A stretch of 64,000 nt of DNA, taken from contig NC_057317.1 in the NCBI RefSeq assembly GCF_000687475.1, positions 1,426,001-1,490,000 on the forward strand, given 5' to 3'. The notes below the pieces were generated by a model. It was not told where the DNA came from. It searched no databases and worked only from the letters and a program-made list of their open reading frames with translations. The translations under genes and the position numbers were made by a program. Below, piece after piece: positions 34,935-47,999 of this stretch (positions are counted from its first letter, which is position 1; every line of letters starts with the position of its first letter). Source of the stretch: Ustilaginoidea virens (taxonomy: Eukaryota; Ascomycota; Sordariomycetes; Hypocreales; Clavicipitaceae).

Positions 34935-35970
34935 CTTGAGGGTTAGTAAGTGGCACCAAAAGTCCCTTGCGTTATCAGTGACCAGACAGAAGCGTGAGCG
35001 GCAACAAGAGAATTCTGGGGGGCCACACAATCTCCGCTGGTATGTTTCTGGGTCGAAGCAGGAATAGAGCTCAAAAGTTGAACATGGCTGGAGTTACGGA
35101 GAGGGGCATCCAGAATGCGACAGAAGGTGTAGCCTTGTCTCGTCCCTGAAGAAGGAGGGGCACGAGACCTGACATCACGCTGGCTGCTCTGGTCTTGGTC
35201 TTGGTCTGGCTGGTTCATGTGGCGTGCTTCCTTCTCTTCAGTGGGTACGGGCGTTGACGAAGCCGCTAAGTTTTGAAGGTTTGTAAGCTGAGCATCCTGA
35301 CCAGGGCAGTTAATCATTTCCAATGGAGCTTCAGTATTGTGGGTGGCCAACGAGGTTAGGCGGCAAGTGACAACAAGGAGGCCAGAAAAAAAAGGGGGGG
35401 AGAGAAAGAGGATCAAACGATAAATATCATCTGTTCTACCTTTGCCATCTCCTGGCCCCTTTTCTGGCCGTTTGCCATCTTCCTTTTCAGAGACTTTTTT
35501 TCGTTGCGCGTGCCTGCTTTTGTGCTTTGGGCTGGTGTCGAGTCAAGAGAGGTCTGGTAGGTATGTACCTCCGTACTGCTATGTACCAGGTACCTCCTAA
35601 GAGGGCTGGTACGTTTGACATGTACTGTTCTCCGTTCCCACCTCCTCTTGGGGGGGTTCTTCCGGTGCTACGGGTCACTCCACAGCGGCGTTGCATTCAA
35701 GTTTCCATCCTGGTTCCTCCAAAGCTTAAGCTCACCCAACGTCCTGCAACATACGACCCCCGTTCGTCCTTACATCGCCTTCTTCTGCCTAATGTCATCT
35801 CCACAATCCAAGACTGAGCATGCTGGCTATAAAAGTTGCAAAACTCAGCCCATTAGCTTGAAAGATATCATCTTGGAGGCCTGACGGGCCTCTCCACCTC
35901 GGAGGATTCACGCGAGTCACGATATGACCTCGATCAAAGCGTCCTTTGTAAGACCTGGCCAGCAGCTGCA
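34935..35970. promoter_or_regulatory. divergent intergenic region UBC13 / Mtc5
   Basis: About 1 kb between divergent start codons, so it holds both promoters. Around 35560-35605 there is a cluster of GGTAGGTA / TACC(A/T)GGTACC motifs together with CCGTACTGC. No gene is supported within it. Confidence 0.5.
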
Positions 35971-38900
35971 ATGCCATCATATGACCACCAACCGAAATCC
36001 TCTAAGAAAGGCAGGGTTATAAAATCTGCATTTGATAGTGAGAGCTTCGAATCAGACGGCTCGATCCACGTTGAGGGATTGGTAGGATCTGCGACGATAT
36101 CCCCATCAGGTCGCGATATTGCCCTTGCCTCGTAAGTCGCCCACATCCTGATGCCTTTTGAAGCCCTCTTCATGTGCTGACAGTGGTGATGGCAGTCCTG
36201 ATGGATTGGCAATCATTGATTTGGACTCTCCATATAACCCCCCTCGGCGGCTGAAAAGTCACGGGTTACCATGGCTTGTCTGTGACGTGCAATGGTCTCC
36301 ATTCGCAATTCGAGATTACTGGGTCGTGTCCACGGCCAACCATCGTGCTCTAGTATGGAACCTCAACTTAAGAGAAGATTCCAACTCGGGCGCCATAGAG
36401 CACTCGCTCCAAGGCCACAGCCGTGCCATCACCGATGTCAACTTCTCGGCTCACCACCCTGACATACTGGCTACTTGCTCAGTGGACGGGAATGTCCATT
36501 GCTGGGACCTTCGACGGCCCAAGCAACCAGCTCTCACGTTCTGCGACTGGTTTTCTGGAGCTACACAAGTCAAATTCAATCGCCAGGATCCTCACATTCT
36601 CGCCTCTGCCCATGATCGCTTCCTACACATTTGGGAAGATAGGAAAGCCTCTGAACCAGTCAATTCTATCAGCGCGCACACTTCCAAGATTTACGGCATA
36701 GACTGGAACCGCATTCGTAGCACTGGTATCGTAACATGCTCTCTTGACAAGACCATTAGATTCTGGGATTACGGCAAAGGCCCAGACGAGCAGTTGGAAC
36801 ACGTCATTCGCACCGACTTCCCGGTTTGGAGGGCTCGGCACACCCCCTTTGGATGGGGTCTACTGGCCATGCCTCAGAACGAACCAGGTGACTTGTATCT
36901 TTATGACCGACTATGGTCGGAAGACTCGCCCGTCGAGAATACCCCCAACCCCGTGGCTGTGTTTCCGGGCCATGGAGCTAACAAAGCCAAGGAGTTCTTG
37001 TGGAGGGCTCGGGGTAACATATCAAACGACGGAATAGACAATCGAGAGTTTCAACTGGTGTCTTGGGGCACTGACAATGAGTTGAGGCTGCATTGCCTTG
37101 ATGCCAGCCTTTATTCCGCCGTCGGCCATGTCAAGGGCGGACCAGCAAGAAAGGGCTTAAGCCTGACCAGGCAAGGCGCAGCATATAAGACGTTCCGGAC
37201 TGTCGACGATAGCGCCACTCGTGATCGCAAAACCGGGACGATGAGTGACCATCGAGCTATTACTGGCCTGGCGCAGCAGAGGCAAAGCGCTGCTGCATTG
37301 GGACTGCAATGCGGTGGATACGCGAATCGCCATCCTCAACCGGCATGGCGAGGGCCATCAATGAAGGCCAAGATCGACCACGGCAAGCATGTGGATAGAA
37401 CTCAGGCTCAATTAGGATGGATGAAGGGAATCACAATGACCAGACGGAAGCCCTCCGCGGACCAGTCCAGGCGACGTACTTTTTCCAAAGATCATGGTCT
37501 TTTGGGCCATCATTACCCCGACGATGAATGGGGACAGCCTGATACCATCCAAGAGGAGCTGCTTCGGATCAGCACACAGATCCCAAAAGTCAAATGGGAA
37601 AATATTGACATGGAAAATTTGACGCTAAATGCGTCCCTCACGGGACCGTGGGGCTATGATGGGGAGCCGATTTTCGTCAAAGTCAAGATCGACGTCCCGT
37701 CGGAATACCCCAAGCTCAAAGCGCCCAAGTTTTTTATTGAAAAAACATCCTTTATGCCCGAAGATACGCACAAAAAAATCACGAGAGAAATCCATCAACT
37801 GGCCGATCAATTTTTGCATCGAAAACAGAACTGCTTAAAGGTCACATTTACATACTTGCTAGGCGAAGTCGACTTGGAGTCTAGCACAACGTTTTTCAAG
37901 AATGTGCGGGATCTCGACGATGATGATATCTACGCCCTTGCAGATGAAAGCTCTAGTGATGAAGACGAGGACATCCCTGCCGGCGGTTCTGCTTCCATGT
38001 CTCAAGAGCTTCCTCACGCGGACGCGGATACCGTACTTGCTCCGATACCACACCGTAATTTCATCCCACCCCCACCTAGAACTTGCGGTGCTCGCTTTCT
38101 ACCTGATGGCCGACTGGTGTGCTTCTTCCCTTCCAAAGAAGTCAAAGCTCGAGCCCTGTTCTCGACGTCCGCGGAACTCTATAGCAAGGAGCGGTCTAAA
38201 GGAGAGCCCTTCTTCGCAGGATTCGGACGCCTGACGTACGGCACACCTTCCAAGCACAAATATGCGACTGACGAAGCGTCTGCCACGGACGACCAATCAG
38301 ATAGCTTAGATAGCGATGTATCGTCGTCGACCTCCAATGATTCCGATTCGACATCGATTCACAGGATGAACTTTTGGTACAGTTCAAATAGGCAGCTTCG
38401 AAAAACTTGGAGTGAAGACCGATCCGTGCGATCTAGCGGAGGTGGTACTGGCGCGGGAACCGGAACAGGTACAGGCACTAGTAGGCGCCGATTCGGACGC
38501 CCACGAAACCTCGTCTCTATCCATGACTTGCGAGCTAACTTGCCGTCAAAGAGGGAATTCGCTGAAGAGTATGCCATTTTTGGCGATGGAGCTGATGTTT
38601 GCGAACACAATGCGCGAGTCGCCGAGAAATATGGGCATGACGAGCTTGTGGACGTATGGCGCTACCTGGCACTTTTGCTGACCAAAGGAATTCCCCTCGA
38701 GGTGTTAAGTCGTGAGAACAACCAAGCGTCGGTTTTGGTCATTGCGAGAGAGGGGGTGTCCAAGGTTGCGAAAAGTCGCCATCTACAGGCGGAATCTGCG
38801 ACCGTAGCAGACAACAATGGCCTTTTAGGCAGGGTCAAATGGGGACAACACCCTCTTGCCAAAGAATTCATCATGAAACTTTTTGATCATTTCGAAAGGC

Positions 38901-40495
38901 TGGCGGATATCCAGATGCTAGCGATGCTTTCATGCGTGTTTCATGAGCCGTATACAGACGAAGGTGTGGCCTACGCCGAGTCACATCTACCGAAACAAGA
39001 GACGCCCCTGCCCCTCAAAGCTCCTTCGTTCTTTTTGGATTATTTTCCTACTGACGTATCAGCATGGCAACGGAGTGCTCACAGTCGAAGTCATACAAAC
39101 TCGGCAGCGACAACTCCTGGCGCGCTCCACACTCCCGTTCAGTTTGCTGGATCTCATACATCTGACGAGTTTCTATGGAGTGGCGACCCAGGAATTAACT
39201 CGTACTCTTGCAGCGAGACGCCCCCCCTCAAAGGCAAGCCTCTACTGGGAGAGAGCGAGACTTCGGCACCGGCGTCTCGATCCCCTGCGAATCGGGGGAT
39301 CTTGCGAGGAAACTCTGGGCTCGCGGCAGCCTTCACGGCAACTCTTCCCAAGTCATTTATCGGTGGTGGTTCCTCGTCACCGCCAAACCAGAGTAATCAG
39401 GCGCGCAAGAGACCAAGCCCCGCTGAATACATCATCAACAGTCTCGTTCCGGCCGCCAGCACTTCTGGCACATCGGCTCAGGGCCTCACGAATGCTTCAG
39501 GCGAGTCCGGTGGTGGCAGAACTTCGTTGTCGGAGGAAGACTGTAGGCGAGACGACATATTGCCGTTGATTCCTACATCGGTGAACATAATACAGACAGA
39601 CCAGTCCGTTTTCGACGATGACGGCTGGTTGAACACACCGCTACTGGATTGCAGTCGATCAGAAACTTACGCGCGATATCGATATGCCTATGCCGAGATG
39701 CTGCAGATGTGGGGCCAACCTCTGGCACGGCTCGAAGTCCTGAAATTCAATGTACTACGAGAAGACTCAGCCATAGCCGTAACGGATGGTAGCTTCCATG
39801 ATTCAACGACCCTACGAGAGGGGGCGAACGGTACCATGGGTCATCACAAGACTGGGTCATCGCCCATTGCGATGGGTAAGAAGGATCAACTTCATAATCT
39901 AGTGGCTTCTGGATGCGGCTTGGATGTCACGGGAATTTGTCGTGTCCACGAGACTCAGCTGGAGCCGACTCGCTACACGTCCTCTCACCAGAACGTAGGT
40001 GGTGCGGTAGGAACCTGCGACAGATGCCACCGCACGCAGTGGCAACTGCGGTGTGTTTACTGCTTGGAACCCGTGGACGCTCTGTTTCCGCCTTGTTTAT
40101 CCTGTGGCTGCGCTAGTCACGAAGCATGTCTCGCCGAGTGGCATGCAGCTGGTGAGACACTTTGTCCAGCAGGTGATGAGTGCAATTGTGTGGTGGAGGC
40201 CTTCAATGGACAGGTTGAGTCTTGGGCTGCACTATGCGGTGCAATGACCAAGGGGCAACACAAGCCCAGCAAGCCGCCTGCCCTCCCGCCTTTGGCATTG
40301 GCTAACCATGACGACGACAAGTCTGCGAGGGGAAGAGGCGATTGGGAGCGCGTGGAACGCGACGTACCAAGCCGAGAACAAGGCAGTCTTGCGGCGCCGC
40401 AGTCGCCTGCGACGCTAAGCTTTGGACGATTGAGAAAAGCTGGAACCTGGTCTCGCGCGCCCAGTCTACGTCAGAGCAGTAGGAGAGACGGATGA
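35971..40495 (+). CDS. MTC5: SEA complex subunit, WD40-RWD-zinc ribbon protein (Mtc5/WDR59)
   Basis: Two exons, 35971-36131 and 36184-40495, give 1,490 aa. The homologue is a subunit of the SEA/GATOR2 complex at the vacuole, which signals amino acid status to TORC1. WD40 repeats fill about residues 40-390 (GHSRAITDVNFSAHHPDILA, SAHTSKIYGIDWNRIRSTGI). An RWD domain spans about 512-620 (EYPKLKAPKFFIEKTSFMPE). A C-terminal Cys/His zinc domain lies at about 1331-1390 (CDRCHRTQ, CVYC, CLSCGCASHEACLAEW). This order is that of Mtc5/WDR59. The intron (GTAAGT...GACAG) joins IALAS to GDGSPDGLAIIDL. The ATG at 35971 is the best start; another at 35924 is out of frame. A Gly-Thr repeat near residue 810 and long disordered linkers lie between domains. 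Confidence 0.92.
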
Positions 40496-41593
40496 GATTG
40501 AATGGGGTGAGGGCGGAAATGTACGATTGGAGCTGTGTACTGCTACGGGTGAACTAGCTAGGCGCCGGAGTTGGATTGGATTGTATGTTTTTACGGGCCG
40601 ACGTTTATTGGGTATGGTTCCAGATAGGATGTTGTTCTGGCATTCAGGATTGTATCGCGACCTATTTATTGCTGATTGGGCGCAGATGACAGAACCCTTT
40701 GGTGAGACCAGAGAAGGGGCTACACCGTGGCCACATTGCAATCTGTGCCACTATGTTCCTACGCCTCTTGGCCAACTACAGCGATTCCTAAATTATATTC
40801 CCGAACTAACTGGAAGAGAGCCCAGAGCATCGTCCAGGCTAGGAGAAGTGCGTCTAGGCATTACAGTGTGCACGAAGCGAGATGGAAACCACCGGCTCTA
40901 ATCACGAGAGCCTTGGGCATTAAGTACCTACCTAGGTAAGTATCCCGAGGGGAAAATCTGTCTCTTGTGGCAGTCATTCTGACCTAGAAGAAGCGCAGGC
41001 AAGCTGCTTGCCCATGAGGGAACAGGTCAAGAACCCTTTCTTGAACGATTGTAGAAGTAAATTAGTAAATTAAAAAAAAGCCCGATGCATGCCCCTCGGA
41101 CGTCAGCAAAGGTCGTGTATCGTGATGCCCGCTCTTAAAAAAAAAAAAAAAAAAAAAGAATCGTGGCTAGAGCTGTTATTGTACATGCATTTGAATGATC
41201 TGAAGCCAGGAACAGGAAAGAATAACACAAATTACTGGCAGCGAAGATGCCCAAGGAAAATGAATAACGGGGGGAACATCAAGAGAAACCCAGACAAAGG
41301 AAAATCGTTACATTGCACGCCCGCACAGTAATGGTTTGTGCAACGTGCCTTCCTTCCAGAGGTTGTGGCTGCATTCATGTCCCTCCTTCCTGCCCTTCCA
41401 TCCTTTCGTTTACCGACATATTTTTCCATCATTCGTCCGTCCCCCCATCATTTCTCGTTTCGTTTGGAAGAAAGAGGAAGAAAAACGCAGAATGACACCG
41501 CCGCGACTGTGAGATGCTGCACCAGTCTCGGTATAGCCCATGAAAGAGGGCTCCGACCCGCGGTGATATCGAGAACAAGTTGATGAGCGCAAA
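40496..41593. other. convergent intergenic region
   Basis: About 1.1 kb between Mtc5 and the 2EXR gene. It contains TACCTACCTAGGTAAGTA at about 40923-40940 and an A-run at 41138-41157. No gene is seen. Confidence 0.6.
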
Positions 41594-42589
41594 TCACCCT
41601 GTATTTTCTGTACGCCTTGAACGGCGGTGGTCGAGCGAATCTTGATGGTCCAACTCTTCAGGCTCGTCCCATCTTAGGGAAAAAGTCAGAATTCGCTCGA
41701 CGATAATCCATCTCATTCGGTTGGCGGACGTGTCAGTATCCGTGGCACCCTGCTCAACAACAGTTGGCCACGGCCGAATGCGGTTCCATCTTTGATGCTC
41801 GTCTTTGCTCAGGCCGCCGTCGTACTTGCCGTCTACGAAGACAACCTTGGACACCATCCTTTGACGCCCGAGATTGAGCTGCTGGCAGTCGGTCTTGCCA
41901 CATCTGCCCTCGCGCAGAATCATCTTAGTCTCCGGTTCGCTTAGGTCCAACGAGGCTATTTCAATGATGTCTTCGTCAACCCAGTATCGGAACTGCCGAG
42001 CGGTTTTTTGCAAACGAGCTTCACACGGCAGATCCTTGTCCACGCCAACCATCCATGACCGGTCGACCTCACCGACTTTTACGATCCAAAGATCCTTCAA
42101 GTTTGGGAACCAGAATTTGTCAAACTCTATTTTACCGGAATGCCCGCTGGGGTAGCAAGCCTGAAGGTATGCGGAATAGTGGTACAGGACGTCTATGCGA
42201 CCATCATCAGGGAAACAGTCCCAGAAGGCGAGTCGTTGCACCCGCAGCGCCAAGTCCTCCAGAGTCAGGTCGAACCTTTGATCTGAGATTTTGGGGTCGC
42301 AGACGAGAATGTCTCGCGAGAAATCGAAACATGATCCGCGGCCAGCAGGCTCATAACCTTGTCGAGTCTCCGTTCGAGATTCTGCGTTGAGCTGGGTAAC
42401 AGATGGTAATGGATAAGATTTTTCCTGTTGGACCAGGTCGTCCAAGATGACAACACGAGGTTCCACAGCGCAGGACCATATCTTAAGACGCAGCTCAGCA
42501 GGTAACTCGGCAAATGTGGTCCTCCGACGATCCGGCCGCCAAAGGGCGTCTTCGCTCGTGGAGCTAATGCAGCTCTGTGCAGCTGCCAT
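41594..42589 (-). CDS. 2EXR domain protein
   Basis: 331-aa single-exon protein. The N-terminal motif TTFAELPAELRLKIWSCAVE followed by PRVVIL and later LNAESRTETRQGYE is the 2EXR domain, a fungal F-box-like motif found in large lineage-expanded families with no defined role. The remainder carries conserved-looking blocks such as FDFSRDILVCDPK and FWFPNLKDLWIVKVGEVDRS. No signal peptide or membrane span is seen. The start is the first Met of the frame. Such proteins may act in protein interaction or turnover, but this is only family-level inference. Confidence 0.85.
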   Translation of the reverse strand: MAAAQSCISSTSEDALWRPDRRRTTFAELPAELRLKIWSCAVEPRVVILDDLVQQEKSYPLPSVTQLNAESRTETRQGYEPAGRGSCFDFSRDILVCDPKISDQRFDLTLEDLALRVQRLAFWDCFPDDGRIDVLYHYSAYLQACYPSGHSGKIEFDKFWFPNLKDLWIVKVGEVDRSWMVGVDKDLPCEARLQKTARQFRYWVDEDIIEIASLDLSEPETKMILREGRCGKTDCQQLNLGRQRMVSKVVFVDGKYDGGLSKDEHQRWNRIRPWPTVVEQGATDTDTSANRMRWIIVERILTFSLRWDEPEELDHQDSLDHRRSRRTENTG

Positions 42590-45123
42590 CTCATGATATT
42601 CGCCGTTTCATGAGGGTCTGCCTGGCGACTACGTGTGCCCGTCTCAACGAGTGAAATCCAAAGTATTTAAACGAAAATTCAGTTTCAGCCCTGGCCCAGG
42701 CTGTCGGTATGTAGAAGCTAAAAAGGGAGGGGCGTCGGCTTCAGGCACGCGAGGGAGTCGGACCAGCGCCGCTTACTCACACTCGGGCAACGACACGACG
42801 CCATCGTGCTCCTGTAGGCGAGTCTGAGCCATAAACGGCTTGGCTCATCCGCTTCTTTGTGCCCGAACATCGCCATGTACGATGTAGTTGATTCTTGTTG
42901 AAGCCATCCTGGGCATCAAGAACAGGCACTGCAAAAGCAAATCAAAAAAAAAAAAGGGCATAAAAATTTTTTAAAAAAAAATTTTTTTTTTGGAAAGAAC
43001 ACCACGCTTCGTTTGTGCCACCGCCACCAACTCGGGATTAGGTTGGCCTCACCGACGGTCTGTTCCAGGCGGCTAGATGCATCATGTAGGCGTGGATCAC
43101 TCGGCCACCAGCCCAATAGGCGGTATTCTTTGGACCAAACTCAGCTCACTACATTCCCATCCAAATGACAAACTAGATCATTCCGCGTTCCATGAGTCCT
43201 TGATTGCAGGGCAGGGCGGGAGGAAGCTGCATAGCAACCGCAGCCGAAACGGCGACAGCGGTGGGCGACATTTGGGACTATTGACGTGCATACCGATCAT
43301 GAGGCATCGATCACGGTACGCCCATGGTAGTACTGTTTCTTCACCAAAGACGGACATTGTGGGCGCCAAGGACTTGTCAGCTGCAATGTCCATCATGGCC
43401 ATTGACCGACCGACTTGGCGAGCTCATGGATGCCACATCGTCACCGCTGGGTGGGAACGCTGCATTGGCGACCTGCAACTGTGGAACACGGGACTGCCAC
43501 GTTAACAAGGAACGAGGTTACTCGTCCAAAGGCATCTACCTGGCACCCTGTTAATTCGCACACTTCGGTCGCATCGATTACGGTCACCTTCCACTTTGCC
43601 TGTGTCCCAGAGTATGATTTCCTTCTGGAACATGCTTTGAATATGAGACGCATTTGGCACGCTGTTCTACAATGTCTCTCGTTTGCAGCGTTACTGGCTT
43701 GGCAAGCGTCGGAGCCCTAGTCATAACAGCTCTGAGCGCAGGTTGCTCGCGCTCGGACCTGATGGGAGGCATAGGGACCAGACGAGATGGGAGAGCGAGA
43801 AGGGGTGGAAAATGGAAAGAGCTGCGATATGATGAAGAGACTCGGATTGCCGCTTTTTCGTGCCAGAGGGTAACGGTATCAACTTTCTTTGAGCCCGGTC
43901 AGAGGGTCAGCAGATGATCTACAGCCAACTGTTCTGTGCCGCCGAGTTATCAGGAAGCCCCTTCAGAAGAGCGGGAATGGGCCAGCGCACTGGAAAAGAA
44001 AACCATTGCAAGAGCCTGGATAAAAGTGAGGTTGAGCATTCGCATGGCTCAGTTTCGCCCCACAACACAAACATTGTTCTCCGAGGTCATTGCTTGCTAT
44101 GGGGGAAATTAGACTGAACAAGTCAATGCGACATTGACGTACCGTTGGCTTACAACATCCGCAGCTCATGGAAACGAATCATTTGATGCGTCTTTGGATC
44201 GTTTTGGGGCCGCAAACTTGGTAAAGGAACAGCCTGCTGATGTGCGTTCTTTGCATCGACGTAATATCCGATCTGCTAGGTCAGCTCGGCTTTCGGGGAT
44301 GGGAAATGCGATATGCGATCCGCGATCCATGGGCCCATAATGTCACGCCTGCAGCCTCTCTGCGCTCCGAACTGTGGAAGAAGGAGGCTAGAAACGCCCT
44401 TTCGTTGTATCTCGGCGCTTGCAGCGGCTTTGAGGCTCGGTTGATAATGATTGACGGTCCGCGCTCTGCCTCTGTAACCCCTTGGGCTTAAACTTGGGAC
44501 AGCGCACAGAGAATCAGACTTGCTACTCCGTACCAGGCTGGGAACGTTGAGGGCAACGATTTGCGCAACTGCGTCCGCCCATGGAAAAGCCCGATACATC
44601 AGCTCGCCGGATAGTAAGCGCCTCCATCATATCACATCACGTCAGTCGATAATCCATTGCCTAACCAGCAAAGAGTGATTGCCACTCACCCTGCGACCGC
44701 CCAACTCCGGAGTTGTCAACCAGGCCAGGACAGGATAGCAGGTCTCGGAGCTGCCAACGGATTGATCAACGGTTTGAATCAAGGGGGATCCCAGTGGTCC
44801 ACGGTGCCTGTTGCGATCCGTGTCAGCAATGCTAGATCAGGCCCTGGAATCCGAAGCACGAAGAGGGAGGGTGGCCGACCATAGCAACCTGGAACCAACG
44901 GGGATGCTGTAAGCTCGGCCTTTGCTGGCGCTGGGCGAAGCCAACACCGCCGCATAAGGTATCGGTCTTGCGCCGTCCCGTGAGCTGCCATGATTGAATG
45001 AAGGCTTCCCGAGACAGTCGAAGCAACCAACGCGCACGCGTCTTGGAGTGGGAAACGCCCAACTTGCTCTGTTTGTTGTCGGTGCTTGAGTGAGACATTG
45101 GCAGCCACGCTCGATCAAACAAA

Positions 45124-45154
<31 letters not shown>

Positions 45155-45468
45155 CGCAGGTGAGATCATTCATGGCTTGCTGACATAACCTAGATGGATT
45201 GGTAAAACGGGATGAAAACAACCACGACGACGACGAATAGGTACTGGAGCTCGATGCGGGGGCGTCATATTTCGCAAAGTATAACTCGGTCCCTCACAGC
45301 GACTCCAATCCATCCAAATTTTTGACGACGTCCATGTCGTGTTGGCGGGCCTGCCGCTCGTTTGAAGCGCCGAGTACATATGGTTACTCCATGCAAGGCA
45401 CGAACCGCTTACAGTGGTCAGGCTGGTGCCTGGTCCTGACTACAGTACCCACCCAGTCAGTCAAACAA

Positions 45469-45516
<48 letters not shown>

Positions 45517-46157
45517 ACACCATTTCGACACTTTATATGTGACTTTGACATGATTTGGATTGGAGAGGCAATGGCAATCCACAGTTACAGATAGGCCATC
45601 GGTATGCCATTTCACCAAGCAACGCCACGCCGGGGCAACGGTAGTTACTTGCTACTACTAGAGATACAACGATGCGCCTGATCAGCCGTGGCAGCATTTC
45701 CAGGCGGATAACGGAGTCAAGGAAATGCATTCAGCGGTGGTCCTGCCTGCCAGATAAACGGGGAAGTAATGGGCAAATATTGCATTGAAAACCTAAGCTT
45801 CCACTCCTGAAACGCCTAGAAACACCCACGCTGAAATGAAATTAGGGAATAATGACAATGTCATGAGACGAAAAATCAAATCCATCATTCCGTATGCTTG
45901 GTATACCAATCAACGCATTCCTCGCATCCACAACGAAAGGCTGTTTCCCTCTCCGTCCTTTTTGCCCTCTTTTCTTTCTTTCGTCAGAAAATATTAAAAA
46001 AAAAAAGCCTGCATTTGTTCGCTGGCCGAAACACGTCATGACTGCGCTGTCTCAGGGGTCAGCTTCCGGGGCGAGGCCTTCTCCAAGAGGGCAGCGTCTT
46101 CAGGACAGGTGTCTGTGTCATGTTGCAACGAAGCTATGTAAATCCTTTACGCCAAAG
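42590..46157. other. gene-poor intergenic region
   Basis: About 3.6 kb with no gene I can support. It contains A/T homopolymer stretches (about 42940-42990; 29-A run near 45120-45148), a GCTACTCCGTACC motif at 44523 and a 6 x 7-bp tandem repeat at 45471-45512. Short overlapping frames on both strands match no family I know. Confidence 0.55.
45471..45512. repeat. 6 x 7-bp tandem repeat (CACGGTC)
   Basis: Six perfect consecutive copies of CACGGTC, followed by a partial copy. Intergenic. Confidence 0.93.
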
Positions 46158-46694
46158 TTAGTTCTGGCAACATGAATTTATGCGGGATGACTGAACCTGA
46201 TCAAACAGGGTGAAATGGCTTGCTTGCGTTGGAGCTACCAACCTTCTGAGGTAAGAACAAGCAACTGCTAGAACCAGAGCGAATGCCAGAATCAACACAG
46301 CCAACCGATTCCTAAAACCTAGCAAGGAGATACGATGGCGGCGGCGGTGGTGGTTGTTGTTGTTATGGTGGTGGTGGTTTTTCCTTGATCCCTTGAGGCG
46401 CATGAGAGGCATCACAGGCTTGGCATCAGAAACCGTCATGAGTTCCCCACTGCCATCGGCCACGGCGCCTTTGAATGATTCGGTCAGGAAGCCTTGCGCA
46501 TCAGATGCATATTTGGTGATTTTGGTGACGACTGTGTTTGTGAAGCGAGATGATTGGGCCTGCACAATCTCGATTGTGATGATGTCGCGACGTTCCATGA
46601 GATTGTCGTCGTCGGACATGATGGGGCCCTGGCGCCAGGTCGGCAAGGCTGAGCCGACAGCTGTGAGGGAGAGGAGAAGAAGGGAGCATTTCAT
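46158..46694 (-). CDS. small predicted secretory/membrane protein
   Basis: 178-aa frame with features of a real protein but no family I recognise. Residues 1-16 (MKCSLLLLSLTAVGSA) look like a signal peptide. A His/Asn/Arg tract (HHHHNNNNHHRRRHR) lies near 106-120, and a hydrophobic span (LAVLILAFALVLAVACSYL) near 131-149. A Cys-Cys pair sits close to the C-terminus. The frame extends upstream to 47003, but the added residues are low-complexity (Leu-Pro repeats) and the start at 46694 gives a clean signal peptide. An unseen intron near the C-terminus is possible. Type I single-pass topology is inferred. Confidence 0.5.
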   Translation of the reverse strand: MKCSLLLLSLTAVGSALPTWRQGPIMSDDDNLMERRDIITIEIVQAQSSRFTNTVVTKITKYASDAQGFLTESFKGAVADGSGELMTVSDAKPVMPLMRLKGSRKNHHHHNNNNHHRRRHRISLLGFRNRLAVLILAFALVLAVACSYLRRLVAPTQASHFTLFDQVQSSRINSCCQN

Positions 46695-47363
46695 GCTGCC
46701 GACGACTTGCAGCACTTGTTGCGTGCTAGGGAGAAGAAGAGGAAGATGGAGGCTGAAGGCTGGAGGCTGGAGGCTGGATGTTACAGAGAGGGGCGGCAGC
46801 GGCAGCGGCAGCGGCAGCGGCAACGACGTATGCGTATTTTTTCTTTGGCGCGATGGCGGTACAGGTTCCAGTCGGGTTGACAATGGGCAGGTGAGGCGCG
46901 AATTCCACCGGCAAGGTCCTGACACGAGACGGATGGGCTTTGATTTACTGCTTCGGTCAACGACGGGTAAGTCGCATGTAAGTGGCCGGTGCGGGTGTCC
47001 CAAGCCAAGTGAGCGCCAGACTTGATTTATTTTGCGTTTCTCTTTTCTCTTCTTTTTTTTGTGCCTGGTTGCTGCGGGGGAGGGGCAAGAGAAAGAGAGG
47101 AAGTGAACGATGGCTGCGACAGGACCGGATGACGACGATAAAGGTTGCTAAAATACGTCGCGAAGGGAAAGGAATGGGTGGGAAAAAAGGCTGGAGCTTT
47201 GAGAGAAGGTCTTGGTATGTGAAGGGATGGGGAAGTCAAGGGACGGAGGAGAAGATAAGGCGGCTGGAAGTGGAAGCGCGGAAGGGGAGGGGGTGCAAGC
47301 GTCCACTGGAGATCAGATCAGCAGCTGGGGGAGGGGTGTGTGACGGAGGGTGGAGGCGCTACT

Positions 47364-47452
47364 AGGCTGGTAGGTACATGTAGGACCTGAGGTAGGAGGT
47401 ACAGTAGGTACCCAAGGTAGCTAGGTTAGGTACCTAGCTAGGTACCTAGTGT
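47364..47452. repeat. dense AGGTA/TACCT motif patch
   Basis: About 90 bp made almost wholly of GGTAGGTA, GGTACC and TAGCTAGGT elements in both orientations, giving several overlapping short palindromes. The same motif occurs singly elsewhere in the window. Confidence 0.75.
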
Positions 47453-47868
47453 CTGGTCAGGTCAGAGACCCCGCTGGACGTGGGCTCGGCCTCTGCAGCA
47501 CAGCGCAGATGGACCTTTGGAGTCTGCAGTGCAGAGTGCAGAATGCAGAGTGCAGAGTGCTGCACCACATATGATGGCTGCCGGGAAAGAGTATCGACGA
47601 ACTATACAGATGATGCAGACGACATAGACGACACAGACGACACAGACGACACAGATGGCTGGTTTAACCCGGGCGGGGATTGATTGAGTTGACGTCGATG
47701 GCCGTCGGAGGCCTGGCGAAGTCCATGCAGACATGTTGATGAATTTTCTGTCCAGGTCCACCAATTGACGCAAGGGGTACCAGATGGACGACTTGTTCGC
47801 CCGTTGGGGGCAACTTGCACGCTTGGACAAGGGAGTGCTAAGCTTGGGTCGACGCGGGCCCCTGAAGG

Positions 47869-47899
<31 letters not shown>

Positions 47900-47950
47900 G
47901 AGCTTTCATTTCCACCAAAAGGGCCCGCCAACCGCGACGACGGACGACGG

Positions 47951-47999
47951 GCGACGGGCGACGAGCGACGGGCGACGGGCGACGAGCGACGGGCGACGG
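47951..47999. repeat. 7 x 7-bp tandem repeat (GCGACGG/GCGACGA)
   Basis: Seven copies of GCGACG(G/A) in a row. Intergenic. Confidence 0.9.

Noticed and set aside
46354..47025. 223-codon plus-strand frame
   Set aside because: It is antisense to the small secretory protein frame, which has a signal peptide and membrane span; this one shows only repeat-derived Gly/Ser.
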